Below are positions 8,827 through 17,250 of a stretch of DNA of 64,000 bases, one piece after another. Position numbers and translations under genes: made by a program. The stretch is from the NCBI RefSeq assembly GCF_002310815.1, contig NZ_CP011032.1:2830001-2894000 (forward strand), given 5' to 3'. Source of the DNA: Pseudoalteromonas tunicata. Lineage in GTDB: Bacteria; Pseudomonadota; Gammaproteobacteria; Enterobacterales; Alteromonadaceae. How positions within the stretch are numbered: the stretch's first letter is position 1; the number at the start of each line of letters is the position of its first letter. Under the pieces are notes generated by a model. That model was given only the letters and a program-made list of their open reading frames with translations, did no database searches and was not told where the DNA came from.

Positions 8827-9783
8827 ATGGCAGTTAACGCATTTCAACAATTACAAACTTATCTTAATTCTCAAATTATCGGCCAACCTGCACTGACACA
8901 ATCTCTGCTTCTCGCTATTTTAGCTGATGGCCATTTATTAGTTGAAGGCCCGCCAGGGCTTGCTAAAACACGCGCTGTAAACTCATTAGCCAAGGGGGTC
9001 GAAGGCAGTTTTCAACGAGTACAATTTACACCCGACTTGCTCCCTGCTGACATTACCGGCACCGATATTTATCGCCAACAAACCAGCGAATTTGTTTTTG
9101 AAAAAGGCCCTTTATTTCACAACTTAATTTTGGCTGATGAAATCAACCGTGCACCGGCAAAAGTACAATCGGCGTTGCTTGAAGCCATGGCTGAGCGCCA
9201 AATTACAGTCGGTAAAAATACTTACCCATTGCCGCAACTTTTTTTAGTAATGGCCACCCAAAACCCATTAGAACAAGAAGGGACGTATCCATTACCTGAA
9301 GCCCAATTAGACCGTTTTTTATTACACCTTAATATCGATTATCCAAATGCACAAAGCGAGCTTGAAATTTTGCGCTTAACCCGTGGCGAAGCACTTGATC
9401 AACACCAGGTTGAAGCACCTGAAATTTCACAACAAACTTTATTTGAAGCGCGAAAATCAGTCTTACAACTACATTTAGCAGAGCCATTAGAGCATTATTT
9501 AGTGCAACTTATTATGGCAACTCGTAATGCCGCTAAACTCGATAAAGAACTTGCCAGCTGGATTGATTATGGCGCAAGTCCTCGTGCAACCATTGCGCTT
9601 GATAAATGTGCACGCGCTCACGCTTGGTTAAATGGCCGTGATTTTGTTGCTCCTGATGATATTCAAGCGGTCTTTTTAAACGTGTTACGTCATCGCATCA
9701 TTTTAAGTTATGAAGCACAAGCCGATGGCATCACTAAAGATCAGGCATTAAATCGAATTTTAGAATTAGTTGCAGTGCCATAA
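8827..9783 (+). CDS. MoxR family AAA+ ATPase
   Basis: A 318-residue AAA+ ATPase with Walker A GPPGLAKT (41-48), a Walker B region LILADEINRAPAKVQSALLEAM, sensor motif VMATQNPLEQEGTYPLPEAQLDRF and the C-terminal lid domain. These are hallmarks of the MoxR branch. MoxR ATPases act as chaperones that activate or assemble von Willebrand factor A (VWA) domain partners. Here the five genes behind it encode a DUF58 protein and Bat/VWA membrane proteins in one tight operon, the standard partners. The start at 8827 has an AAGGA sequence about 12 bases upstream, which is only moderately good. Confidence 0.93.
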   Translation: MAVNAFQQLQTYLNSQIIGQPALTQSLLLAILADGHLLVEGPPGLAKTRAVNSLAKGVEGSFQRVQFTPDLLPADITGTDIYRQQTSEFVFEKGPLFHNLILADEINRAPAKVQSALLEAMAERQITVGKNTYPLPQLFLVMATQNPLEQEGTYPLPEAQLDRFLLHLNIDYPNAQSELEILRLTRGEALDQHQVEAPEISQQTLFEARKSVLQLHLAEPLEHYLVQLIMATRNAAKLDKELASWIDYGASPRATIALDKCARAHAWLNGRDFVAPDDIQAVFLNVLRHRIILSYEAQADGITKDQALNRILELVAVP

Positions 9784-9786
9784 ACT

Positions 9787-10734
9787 ATGAATACACACAA
9801 CAATCAGGCGTTGTGGTTAGAAAGTTGTCATAGTAATGGTGTCCAGCTCAATCTGAAAGAGCTGATGTACTACCGTGCGAAAGCAAAACTATTAGATTTA
9901 AAGCCCAAAGCCCATATTAAACATAAATTAGCAGGCCAATACCTCGCGCCACATAAAGGCCGAGGTATGGAGTTTGCCGAAGTACGTCATTATCAACAAG
10001 GCGATGATATTCGCTCTATTGATTGGCGGGTTACCGCGCGCACAGGCCAAACACACACTAAGTTATATCAAGAAGAAAAAGAGCGCCCAGTCTTCATTTT
10101 CAGCGACTTTAGTCAATCAATGTTGTTTGGCACTCAATTTTTACTTAAGTCGATGCAGGTTGCTCATTTAAGTGCACTCATTGCGTGGTCTGCGGTACTA
10201 CGTGGCGATCGTGTGGGCGGATTGGTTTTTAACCAACAACAGCACTTTGAACTCAAACCCGGCAGCCGCCAATCGGCTGTTATGGCGTTATTTCATAATT
10301 TGCTCAGCTGTCATAAACAGGCACTTACCCTACCCGTGCAGCCAACAAACCATGGCTTCGCTGAGAATTTAAAGCGCTTAACCCAATTGGCAAAACCTGG
10401 CTCGTTGATTTATTTAATCTCAGATTTTACTCAGCTCGATGATGAGGTAATTAAACAATTACAGCTATTAGCGCGCCACTGTGAAATTATCGCTTGCCAA
10501 GTAAACGACCCGTTTGAGCTGCAATTGGCTGACTATTCCGACAACATTAAAGTGCAAACCGGCGACCAAATATTTGAATTACCTCTGGCAAACAAGCAGT
10601 TTCGCACTCGCTTTTGTGAGCATGCAAATCAACAACAAACAAAACGTCACAATGCACTTAAAAAATCAGGGATCGCAACCTTACATTTCAGTGCCGCAAG
10701 TCCATTAGAACAACAAATATTAGGAAAAGCATAA
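9787..10734 (+). CDS. DUF58 domain protein (MoxR-associated)
   Basis: A 315-residue soluble protein. The central block GRGMEFAEVRHYQQGDDIRSIDWRVTARTG is diagnostic for DUF58. It is followed by a VWA-like region starting RPVFIFSDFSQSM, whose DxSxS pattern resembles a metal-ion-dependent adhesion site. The gene lies three bases after moxR and two bases before the DUF4381 gene, so it is certainly co-transcribed. DUF58 proteins accompany MoxR ATPases and are presumed adaptors or clients; the biochemical role is unknown. Confidence 0.9.
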   Translation: MNTHNNQALWLESCHSNGVQLNLKELMYYRAKAKLLDLKPKAHIKHKLAGQYLAPHKGRGMEFAEVRHYQQGDDIRSIDWRVTARTGQTHTKLYQEEKERPVFIFSDFSQSMLFGTQFLLKSMQVAHLSALIAWSAVLRGDRVGGLVFNQQQHFELKPGSRQSAVMALFHNLLSCHKQALTLPVQPTNHGFAENLKRLTQLAKPGSLIYLISDFTQLDDEVIKQLQLLARHCEIIACQVNDPFELQLADYSDNIKVQTGDQIFELPLANKQFRTRFCEHANQQQTKRHNALKKSGIATLHFSAASPLEQQILGKA

Positions 10735-10736
10735 CC

Positions 10737-11195
10737 ATGAATGCCTCTCCTTTAGACAATTTAAACGATATCATCGCCCCAACGACCGTGCCTTTTTGGC
10801 CATTAAGCCCTGCTTGGTGGTTGGTAATAGCCGTTAGCCTCATTTTAATACTCAGTGTTTTTCTTTATTGGCGCATTATTTTTCGCCATAACAGCGCCAA
10901 ACGCGAAGCAATAGCACTGAGTAACACATTAACCAATAATCAGATGAGTGATTTACAGCAACTCAATATTATTTTAAAACGACTCACTCAACATTATTAC
11001 GGCACAAGCGTCGCCTCATTGAGTGGTAAAGCTTGGTGTGATTTTTTACAACAACACTGTCAAAGCGAGTTAAATCCGCAGCAGTTGCAAAGCATCTACC
11101 AAGCACACTTAGACAATACAACGCTTATCCAGCTAAAAACAGCTTATCTTGCGGCTATCAAACACTTTAAAACCCGAGGGCACTATCATGTTTGA
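10737..11195 (+). CDS. DUF4381 family membrane protein
   Basis: A 152-residue protein with one membrane helix (about 27-47) after a short N-terminus containing PLDNLNDIIAPTTVPFWPLSPAWW, and a cytoplasmic or periplasmic helical tail. The N-terminal L-x-D-I-x-x-P and W-P-L-P/S-x-x-W-W pattern and the position between DUF58 and BatA fit DUF4381. Its 3' end overlaps the BatA start by eight bases, suggesting coupled translation. Its function is unknown beyond association with the Bat complex. Confidence 0.82.
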   Translation: MNASPLDNLNDIIAPTTVPFWPLSPAWWLVIAVSLILILSVFLYWRIIFRHNSAKREAIALSNTLTNNQMSDLQQLNIILKRLTQHYYGTSVASLSGKAWCDFLQQHCQSELNPQQLQSIYQAHLDNTTLIQLKTAYLAAIKHFKTRGHYHV

Positions 11196-12174
11196 AATTA
11201 GTTGGCCTTGGATGCTGTTATTATTGCCTCTGCCTTGGTTGGTGAAACGTTTTAGCCAAAACCAATCTCAGCAACTTACGCTCAGAATTGCCAGTTTTAG
11301 TGCAAACCCTCTGTTATCACCATCAGGTAGTCATTCAGTTAAACAACGCAGCTCAATTTTAATGTGGTTGTTTTGGCTTTGTTTGTGCCTAGGTGCAAGT
11401 AATCCTCGCTGGTTAGGTGAACCCATTAGCCTTCCCAATGAAGGCCGTGACATCATGCTTGCTGTAGATTTATCAGGCTCCATGGTTGAACAAGATATGG
11501 CTTATCAGGGCCGTTATGTTGACCGTTTATCTATGGTAAAAGCGGTATTAAAAAACTTTATTGCACAACGCCAAGGCGACCGTCTAGGATTAATTTTGTT
11601 TGGTGATACTGCTTTTTTACAAACTCCACTCACCCGAGATTTAAACACCGTGAGTAAAATGCTAGAAGAAGCGCAAATTGGCTTAGTAGGTAGAGCAACA
11701 GCCATTGGTGATGCGCTCGGTTTAGCAGTAAAACGTTTTTCGCAAAAACAAGACAGCAACCGAATTTTGGTTTTGCTAACCGATGGTGAAAATACTGCGG
11801 GCAATCTTGCTCCTGAAGAAGCACTGTTACTGGCTCGCGAAGAAGGCATCAAAGTGTACACCGTTGGCGTGGGCTCACAAGGTGGTAATCGCTTCAACCT
11901 CTTTAGTATGTCGGGGTCCAGTTCGTTAGATGAAAGCTTATTGCAAAAGATTGCAACTGAGACCGGTGGTTTATATTTTAGAGCAACCGACGTGGCAAGC
12001 TTACAACAGATTTATCAAGAGCTTGATAAGCTAGAACCGATTGCATCAGATACGCAAACCTTTCGCCCTCAAACGGCTCTCTTTTTCTATCCGTTATTAA
12101 TTGCTTTATTTATTTTGACCTTAGCATTACTAAAACCGTACTTTGTTATGGTTAAAAAGGAGATAAATGAATGA
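11188..12174 (+). CDS. batA: VWA domain membrane protein, BatA-like
   Basis: I start the protein at 11188 (MFEISWPWMLLLL), preceded by GAGG, rather than at the upstream ATG at 11149, which overlaps the preceding gene deeply and adds non-family residues. It is 328 residues long. It has two N-terminal membrane segments (about 5-18 and 52-70), a VWA domain with an intact metal site (DLSGS, then a conserved T and LTDGENT), and a C-terminal membrane helix (about 298-318). BatA proteins are thought to form an inner-membrane complex with BatB to BatD and MoxR, linked to stress tolerance or aerotolerance in some bacteria; the mechanism is unproven. It overlaps the next gene by four bases (ATGA). Confidence 0.9.
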   Translation: MFEISWPWMLLLLPLPWLVKRFSQNQSQQLTLRIASFSANPLLSPSGSHSVKQRSSILMWLFWLCLCLGASNPRWLGEPISLPNEGRDIMLAVDLSGSMVEQDMAYQGRYVDRLSMVKAVLKNFIAQRQGDRLGLILFGDTAFLQTPLTRDLNTVSKMLEEAQIGLVGRATAIGDALGLAVKRFSQKQDSNRILVLLTDGENTAGNLAPEEALLLAREEGIKVYTVGVGSQGGNRFNLFSMSGSSSLDESLLQKIATETGGLYFRATDVASLQQIYQELDKLEPIASDTQTFRPQTALFFYPLLIALFILTLALLKPYFVMVKKEINE

Positions 12175-14084
12175 CATTTGAATTTATCCGCCCAGACTAT
12201 TTATGGCTTTTAGTCGCTGTATTGCCGTTGGCGTTAGCGCTTTATTTCCAAAAACAACACCATAGCCGCAAACAACCTCTCATTGCGCCGCATCTAGCAC
12301 AGTTTATTTTAGCTGAGCAACCAAAAACACATAGGCAATCTCCTTGGTTACTCATTGTATTTATAACTCTTGCGATAGTGGCACTTGCAGGCCCTAGTTG
12401 GCAGCAACAACAAATCCCAATTTACCAAGCAAAACAAGCGCGTGTTATTGTTATGGACATGTCGTTATCAATGTATAGCACTGATATCAAACCTAACCGT
12501 TTGAGCCAAGCGCGCTTTAAAGCACTCGATATGATTGAGCTATTTAAAGAAGGCGAAACCGCATTAGTTGCGTATGCTGCCGATGCATATGTGATTTCAC
12601 CATTAACTAGCGATGCCAGTACCCTCAGTAATTTAATTCCAAGTTTAAGCCCAGACATTATGCCGACCAAGGGTTCGAATGTAATGGCAGGCTTAACGAC
12701 CGCAAATGAACTACTCAGCCAAGCGGGTTATTTAAGTGGCGATATTATTTTAGTAACCGATGGGATTGATAGTGAAGATCTTTCAAGTGTGCAAGAGTTT
12801 GCGCTGCAATCGGGCCATCACTTACATGTGTATGCTGTAGCGACTGAGCAAGGCGCACCAATTGAATTACCACAAGGCGGTTTTTTAAAAGATAACTATG
12901 GCCAAATTGTGGTGCCAAAGGCACAGTTCACTACACTTAAACAACTAGCAAAACGCGGCTCAGGCCAATTTGCCAGCTACAGCGCCTCCAATGAAGATAT
13001 TAATCAATTTAATCAAAGCAAAGGGGAAGAAACCCTCAGCCAATCTGAACAAAACCACACCTTAGCACGCTTAGATGGTGGTGTTTATTTAATGCTGTTC
13101 CTGCTTCCGCTTGCGCTATTACTACTCAAACGCAATCAAGTGCTCAGTATTTGTTTTGTTGTGCTTTTACTGCCAACCGAAAAGTCATTTGCGCTCGATT
13201 GGCAAAACCTGTGGCAAAATGAAGAACAAAAAGCCTTACAAGCTTATCAACAAGGTGATTTTAAACAGGCAAGCCAAGCTGACACCCCTCAGTTAAAAGG
13301 CGCTGCACTGTATAAACAAGGGGAATACGAACAAGCGCTTGCTGAGTTTAGCCAAGATAATTCTGCACAAGGCTTATACAACCAAGCAAATGCCTTAGCA
13401 CAGCTTGGTAAATTACCTGACGCAATTGAAAAATACCAAGCTGCACTTAATCTTGATACTAGTTTTAATGCGGCCAAAGAAAATAAAGAATTACTCGAAA
13501 AACTGTTAAAAGATCAACAACAGCAACAAAACCCAGAACAATCAGAGCAAAATAATTCAGATCAAAACCAGCAAGATAAGCAAGACTCGCAACAATCTGA
13601 GCAACAAAACTCAGATCAAAAAAACTCAGAACAGCAAAATTCTGAGCAGCAATCGGATGAGTCAAAGCAATCAGAGCAAAAGTCCGATCAACAGCAATCT
13701 GAAGATGGGCAACAAAGCGAACAACAAAAAAATTCGGATGAGAAAAATCAGCCCGAAATGCAAGCAAAAACCCAAGAAGAGCAAGCTAAACAACAAGCAC
13801 AAGAACAATCTGATGAAAAGTCTGACGATTCAGCGCAAAAACAAATGCAAGTTCAGCAAGACGATGATCAAAAAGACGCCTCTGATGAAAATAAACAAGG
13901 TCAACAAATGGAAGTGACACCGACTCCACTTTCCGCCGAAGAACGTGAAAAAGCGCAACAACTGAGCCAGTTACTACGTAAAGTACCCGATGACCCATCT
14001 ATTTTATTAAGAAACAAAATGCAGTTGGAATATCAAAACCGTGGCCGCAACCAAAGCCCTCAAGGAGTTAAAAAATCATGGTAA
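12171..14084 (+). CDS. VWA + TPR protein, BatB/BatC fusion with Gln/Ser/Glu-rich tail
   Basis: A 637-residue protein. It has N-terminal membrane segments (about 9-24 and 58-74), a VWA domain with the site DMSLS, and a membrane hairpin at about 305-345. A TPR region follows at about 350-450 (A-L-x-x-Y-Q-Q-G-D-F and LYNQANALAQLGKLPDAIEKY). It ends in a long low-complexity stretch at about 455-600, dominated by Q, S, E, N, D and K. It combines what are separate BatB and BatC genes in other species. The repetitive tail (13500-13900) also creates long spurious ORFs on both strands. The gene overlaps batA (4 bases) and batD (7 bases). The tail is probably disordered and periplasmic; its role is unknown. 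Confidence 0.9.
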   Translation: MTFEFIRPDYLWLLVAVLPLALALYFQKQHHSRKQPLIAPHLAQFILAEQPKTHRQSPWLLIVFITLAIVALAGPSWQQQQIPIYQAKQARVIVMDMSLSMYSTDIKPNRLSQARFKALDMIELFKEGETALVAYAADAYVISPLTSDASTLSNLIPSLSPDIMPTKGSNVMAGLTTANELLSQAGYLSGDIILVTDGIDSEDLSSVQEFALQSGHHLHVYAVATEQGAPIELPQGGFLKDNYGQIVVPKAQFTTLKQLAKRGSGQFASYSASNEDINQFNQSKGEETLSQSEQNHTLARLDGGVYLMLFLLPLALLLLKRNQVLSICFVVLLLPTEKSFALDWQNLWQNEEQKALQAYQQGDFKQASQADTPQLKGAALYKQGEYEQALAEFSQDNSAQGLYNQANALAQLGKLPDAIEKYQAALNLDTSFNAAKENKELLEKLLKDQQQQQNPEQSEQNNSDQNQQDKQDSQQSEQQNSDQKNSEQQNSEQQSDESKQSEQKSDQQQSEDGQQSEQQKNSDEKNQPEMQAKTQEEQAKQQAQEQSDEKSDDSAQKQMQVQQDDDQKDASDENKQGQQMEVTPTPLSAEEREKAQQLSQLLRKVPDDPSILLRNKMQLEYQNRGRNQSPQGVKKSW

Positions 14085-15697
14085 TGCGTTGTATTTTATT
14101 ACTATTATTAATCTGCTCACACAATGTGTTTGCCCTAACTCGACTCGATTCTTCGGTGAGCCAAAATCCGGTATTACAGGGTGAGTTTTTTGTATTAACC
14201 TTACAAGCCGATGATAGTGTGCAAGGTGATCAGCCTGATACCAGTGCATTATTAAGAGATTTTGTGGTAGGACCTACTAGTGTCAGTAACCATACCAGTA
14301 TTATTAACGGTAGTATTTCTAAAAAGACCACTTGGCAAATTGAATTAATGTCGCGCAAAAGCGGGCAATTTACGATTCCTGCTTTTACACTCAAGGGCGT
14401 GCAATCACAGCCTTATACCCTAAGCGTAGTGGCGCAAGATACAACTAAGCAAGGCGATGATATTTATATTGAAACCAGCTTAAAACCTGAGTCGTTATAT
14501 GTTCAGCAAGCTGGTGTTTACAACGTAAAACTATTTCTAGCCAAAGAACTGCGTGATGGCCAGCTTTCAAGCCCGATGATGGATAATGCGCAAATCTCGC
14601 AATTAGGCAAACAAGTTGAAAGCACTGAAATTATTAACGGTAAACGTTATTTGGTCGTAAGCCGAGATTATTTAGTTCAACCACAAAAAAGTGGTGAATT
14701 TACCATTACAGCGCCTGCTTTTAATGGCCGTATTCAAGAAAACTATCGTGCAATTGCCGCCTCTGCAATTGCCGAAGATACCAAGCTTACGGTCAAGCCT
14801 ATGCCTGCTAACTATCAAGGCGATTGGCTACCGAGTGAACTGGTTTCATTACATGAACAATGGCAACCAGAAGAAAACACCGTTGAAGTAGGCACACCAA
14901 TTACTCGAACTATTACCTTAACGGCACTTGGCATCACTAAAGAACAATTACCTAAAATTGTAACCCCAGAAATAGAAGGGATCCGCTCATACCCAGATCA
15001 AGCCGACAATAACCACAGCGTGCGTGATGGCCGAGTAATTTCACAACGAGTAGAATCGTTTGCTTTACTACCTCAAAAACCGGGTACCTATACCTTACCT
15101 GAAGTAAAAATCCCTTGGTTTAATACCGTGGTAAATCGCATTGAATATGCCACCTTACCGACTCGCACCATAACGGTAACCGGCACAGGCCAAGAACCTA
15201 TAAAAACGCCTATAAATACATTAGAAACAGCATCAAGCACAATACCACCAGTGCAACCCTCTGTAATGGGTAGTGACCCAACTAACTGGTTATTGGTCAG
15301 TAGTGGTTATATTTTATGGTTAGTTACGCTAGTAATCGTTTGGCTAAAACGCAGTAAAACCTCAGCCGCATCAAAAGAAGTAGCTGAGCCAACTGCAGAC
15401 AATGAACAAACGGTATTAAAACAGCTTAATCAAGCGGCACGCGATAAAAACAACCACTTGTTTTATCAGCTATTGTTACAGTTAATCAAGGTACGCTATG
15501 GCGCAGAGCAAGCAAACTTAAGCTCATTTGTTGAATCATATCAATCACCTGAACTTGCCTCTCTCGTTAGCCAGCTCCAAGCAAGCTTATACAGTAGCGA
15601 AAAAGGCGCTGTCGATTTAACTGCCTTACTTAAGTTATTGAAACAAGTCCCCACTTCAAAGACTCATACAGCTGCAAAACTAAAACCGCTTTATTAA
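14078..15697 (+). CDS. batD: BatD family protein
   Basis: A 539-residue protein with an N-terminal signal peptide (about 1-20, ending near NVFA), a long beta-rich periplasmic part (about 21-395) and a membrane helix at about 400-420 (WLLVSSGYILWLVTLVIVWL). A cytoplasmic helical tail follows. This layout matches BatD (oxygen tolerance) proteins, which close MoxR-Bat operons. AAGGAG at 14062-14067 serves the ATG at 14078; a second ATG at 14084 is also possible. Two strong hairpins follow the stop and separate it from the ECF sigma factor gene. Confidence 0.88.
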   Translation: MVMRCILLLLLICSHNVFALTRLDSSVSQNPVLQGEFFVLTLQADDSVQGDQPDTSALLRDFVVGPTSVSNHTSIINGSISKKTTWQIELMSRKSGQFTIPAFTLKGVQSQPYTLSVVAQDTTKQGDDIYIETSLKPESLYVQQAGVYNVKLFLAKELRDGQLSSPMMDNAQISQLGKQVESTEIINGKRYLVVSRDYLVQPQKSGEFTITAPAFNGRIQENYRAIAASAIAEDTKLTVKPMPANYQGDWLPSELVSLHEQWQPEENTVEVGTPITRTITLTALGITKEQLPKIVTPEIEGIRSYPDQADNNHSVRDGRVISQRVESFALLPQKPGTYTLPEVKIPWFNTVVNRIEYATLPTRTITVTGTGQEPIKTPINTLETASSTIPPVQPSVMGSDPTNWLLVSSGYILWLVTLVIVWLKRSKTSAASKEVAEPTADNEQTVLKQLNQAARDKNNHLFYQLLLQLIKVRYGAEQANLSSFVESYQSPELASLVSQLQASLYSSEKGAVDLTALLKLLKQVPTSKTHTAAKLKPLY

Positions 15698-15702
15698 ACA
15701 TT

Positions 15703-15724
15703 GCTTAAGGGCCAACCCTTAAGC
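15703..15724. terminator. perfect hairpin after batD
   Basis: GCTTAAGGG (15703-15711), loop CCAA, CCCTTAAGC (15716-15724): a perfect 9-bp stem with a 4-base loop six bases after the batD stop. There is no T-run, so it may be a transcript-stabilising or weak termination hairpin rather than a classic intrinsic terminator. Confidence 0.6.
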
Positions 15725-15726
15725 AA

Positions 15727-15758
15727 GCACCAAGCTTGGCTTGTGCCCTGCTTGGTGC
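15727..15758. repeat. second hairpin between batD and the ECF sigma gene
   Basis: GCACCAAGC (15727-15735) and GCTTGGTGC (15750-15758) form a perfect 9-bp stem with a 14-base loop, two bases after the first hairpin. An alternative palindrome CCAAGCTTGG (15730-15739) overlaps the left arm. The pair of hairpins probably marks the boundary between the Bat operon and the sigma factor transcript. Confidence 0.6.
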
Positions 15759-15837
15759 AATACTAATGTCATATCAGATAAATAAGAAAAAACGCATGTT
15801 TGGAAAGAAAAATTCTGATCGTCAGGTCTTAATAGAT

Positions 15838-16350
15838 ATGACAAATAAACAGAAACGATACGAAGCCCTCGTGCAGGTGTATCACAAAGAATTATACCGC
15901 TTTGCCTATTGGTTATGCCAAGACCACAGCGTGGCCGATGACTTAGTACAAGAAACGTTTTTAAGGGCTTGGAAATCGTTAGATTCTTTGCTCGATCAGT
16001 ATGCTGCAAAAGCTTGGCTTATTACTATCTTACGCCGCGAAAATGCAAGGCGGTTTGAACGTAAACAATTTGATTACTCCGATGTTGAACAAGATCATCT
16101 GGTTGATGATCATAGTTTTACACTAGAGCAAACGATGGAACAAACCATGATCCAGCGCCAAATCCAAGCACTACCTGAAGAGTATCGCGAGCCTTTATTA
16201 TTGCAAGTGGTCATGGGGTGCTCTGGGGATGAGATTGCAACTATTTTGGATTTGAATAAAAACACCGTTATGACCCGACTTTTTCGCGCGCGCTCCCAAC
16301 TAAAAGATGCGTTAACTTCACCAATCGAACAACATAGAGGAGTAAAATAA
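15838..16350 (+). CDS. ECF-type RNA polymerase sigma factor
   Basis: A sigma-70 family protein of 170 residues in the version chosen here. Region 2 contains ELYRFAYWLCQD and DDLVQETFLRAWKSL. Region 4 contains LPEEYREPLLL and GDEIATILDLNKNTVMTRLFRARSQL. The start is uncertain. In-frame ATGs exist at 15736 (inside the second hairpin, rejected), 15766, 15796 and 15838. The last one begins MTNKQKRYEALVQVYHKEL, where ECF sigma factors usually begin. The next gene starts one base after the stop and encodes a membrane protein, a typical sigma/anti-sigma layout. The target genes are unknown. Confidence 0.88.
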   Translation: MTNKQKRYEALVQVYHKELYRFAYWLCQDHSVADDLVQETFLRAWKSLDSLLDQYAAKAWLITILRRENARRFERKQFDYSDVEQDHLVDDHSFTLEQTMEQTMIQRQIQALPEEYREPLLLQVVMGCSGDEIATILDLNKNTVMTRLFRARSQLKDALTSPIEQHRGVK

Positions 16351-16351
16351 C

Positions 16352-17059
16352 ATGGATGAATTAGAATTTCGTCGCCGCCTTTATGCTGATCCAAATGAGC
16401 TTGATGAGCAATTAAGCAGCTATGTAGCTCAAGATGCACAGCGAGAAAAGTTAGTTGCCGACCTTCAATCGTTAGATAAACGGTTAGAACAAGCGCTGAA
16501 TATCGAAGTACCGGATAACTTAGCTGAGCGTATTATTTTAAATCAGTCATTTAGTGAACATCGAAGTCAAAAACGTAGGGCACGAGCCCATTTAGCTATC
16601 GCAGCTTCTGTCGCCTTTGCTTTTGGGATCATTTTTAATCTCTATAATTCGGCCGCACCGCTTAACCTTGAGCAACACGCACTTGACCATCTTTATCATG
16701 AAATTGCATCAATCAAGATGCAAGATAGGCGATTTGATTTAAACCAAGTTAACGCCAAACTCGCTTCATTTGGCGGTCAACTAAATGAGCTACCAGGCGA
16801 GATTAGCTTTTTAACGATTTGTGATTTTAAAGGCCAAAAAGGGTTGCATTTAGTATTTAATTCAGCAACTGGCCCTGTCACTTTATTTATTGTGCCCCAA
16901 GACAATACCAGAGAATCGGTATCTGAATTTTCCGATCAACAATTTAAAGGCACGATTTTACAAACCCATTTTGCAAATGTAATTATGCTGGCTGAAAAAG
17001 CAGATAACTTACCTAAATACCAACAACAAGTTAAAGAAAACTTGATGTGGAAAATTTAG
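16352..17059 (+). CDS. DUF3379-type membrane protein, probable anti-sigma partner
   Basis: A 235-residue protein starting MDELEFRRRLYADPNE, with an acidic helical cytoplasmic region (about 1-70), one membrane helix (about 76-94, HLAIAASVAFAFGIIFNLY) and a periplasmic domain. The N-terminal motif and the gene order sigma factor - DUF3379 match a pairing seen in Vibrio and Alteromonadales. An anti-sigma role is inferred from the position, the near-overlap with the sigma gene (one base between) and the topology. It has no zinc-binding HxxxCxxC motif, so it is not a ZAS-type anti-sigma. Confidence 0.8.
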   Translation: MDELEFRRRLYADPNELDEQLSSYVAQDAQREKLVADLQSLDKRLEQALNIEVPDNLAERIILNQSFSEHRSQKRRARAHLAIAASVAFAFGIIFNLYNSAAPLNLEQHALDHLYHEIASIKMQDRRFDLNQVNAKLASFGGQLNELPGEISFLTICDFKGQKGLHLVFNSATGPVTLFIVPQDNTRESVSEFSDQQFKGTILQTHFANVIMLAEKADNLPKYQQQVKENLMWKI

Positions 17060-17070
17060 ACTTTCTTTAT

Positions 17071-17101
17071 CCCAGAGTAAATAGCTTATTTTTACTCTGG
17101 G
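17071..17101 (+). terminator. hairpin after the sigma/DUF3379 operon
   Basis: CCCAGAGTAAA (17071-17081) / TTTACTCTGGG (17091-17101) is a perfect 11-bp stem with a 9-base loop, 12 bases after the stop. No long T-run follows, but the stem contains T-rich ends. It likely ends the operon. Confidence 0.65.
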
Positions 17102-17148
17102 TAACGCTTAAATTTAGATTAAATTTAACGCAAGATTAATCTATTTTA

Positions 17149-17164
17149 ATTGTTTTAAAACAAT
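17149..17164. promoter_or_regulatory. perfect AT-rich palindrome upstream of the Tim44-domain gene promoter
   Basis: ATTGTTTTAAAACAAT is a perfect 16-base palindrome, 22 bases before the -35 box. A degenerate copy, ATTGTTTTAGACAA, lies at 17228-17241 between the -10 box and the start codon. The pair could be binding sites for an unidentified regulator. Confidence 0.4.
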
Positions 17165-17186
17165 AAGATAAATATCACTTCAAACA

Positions 17187-17214
17187 TTGACTTCACTCCC
17201 CGACTCCCTACAAT
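17187..17214 (+). promoter_or_regulatory. sigma-70 type promoter for the Tim44-domain gene
   Basis: TTGACT (17187-17192), 16-base spacer, TACAAT (17209-17214), 36 bases before the start codon. It is the best -35/-10 pair I see in the window. Confidence 0.6.
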
Positions 17215-17250
17215 CTGTCCTTAATTAATTGTTTTAGACAAGGCAGAGCA

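Noticed and set aside
13465..13998. Overlapping ORFs on both strands in the BatB/BatC region (for example 13465-13767 minus, 13657-13917 plus, 13786-13998 minus)
   Set aside because: They are shadows of the CAA/GAA/TCA-rich low-complexity tail. They have no ribosome sites and no family resemblance.
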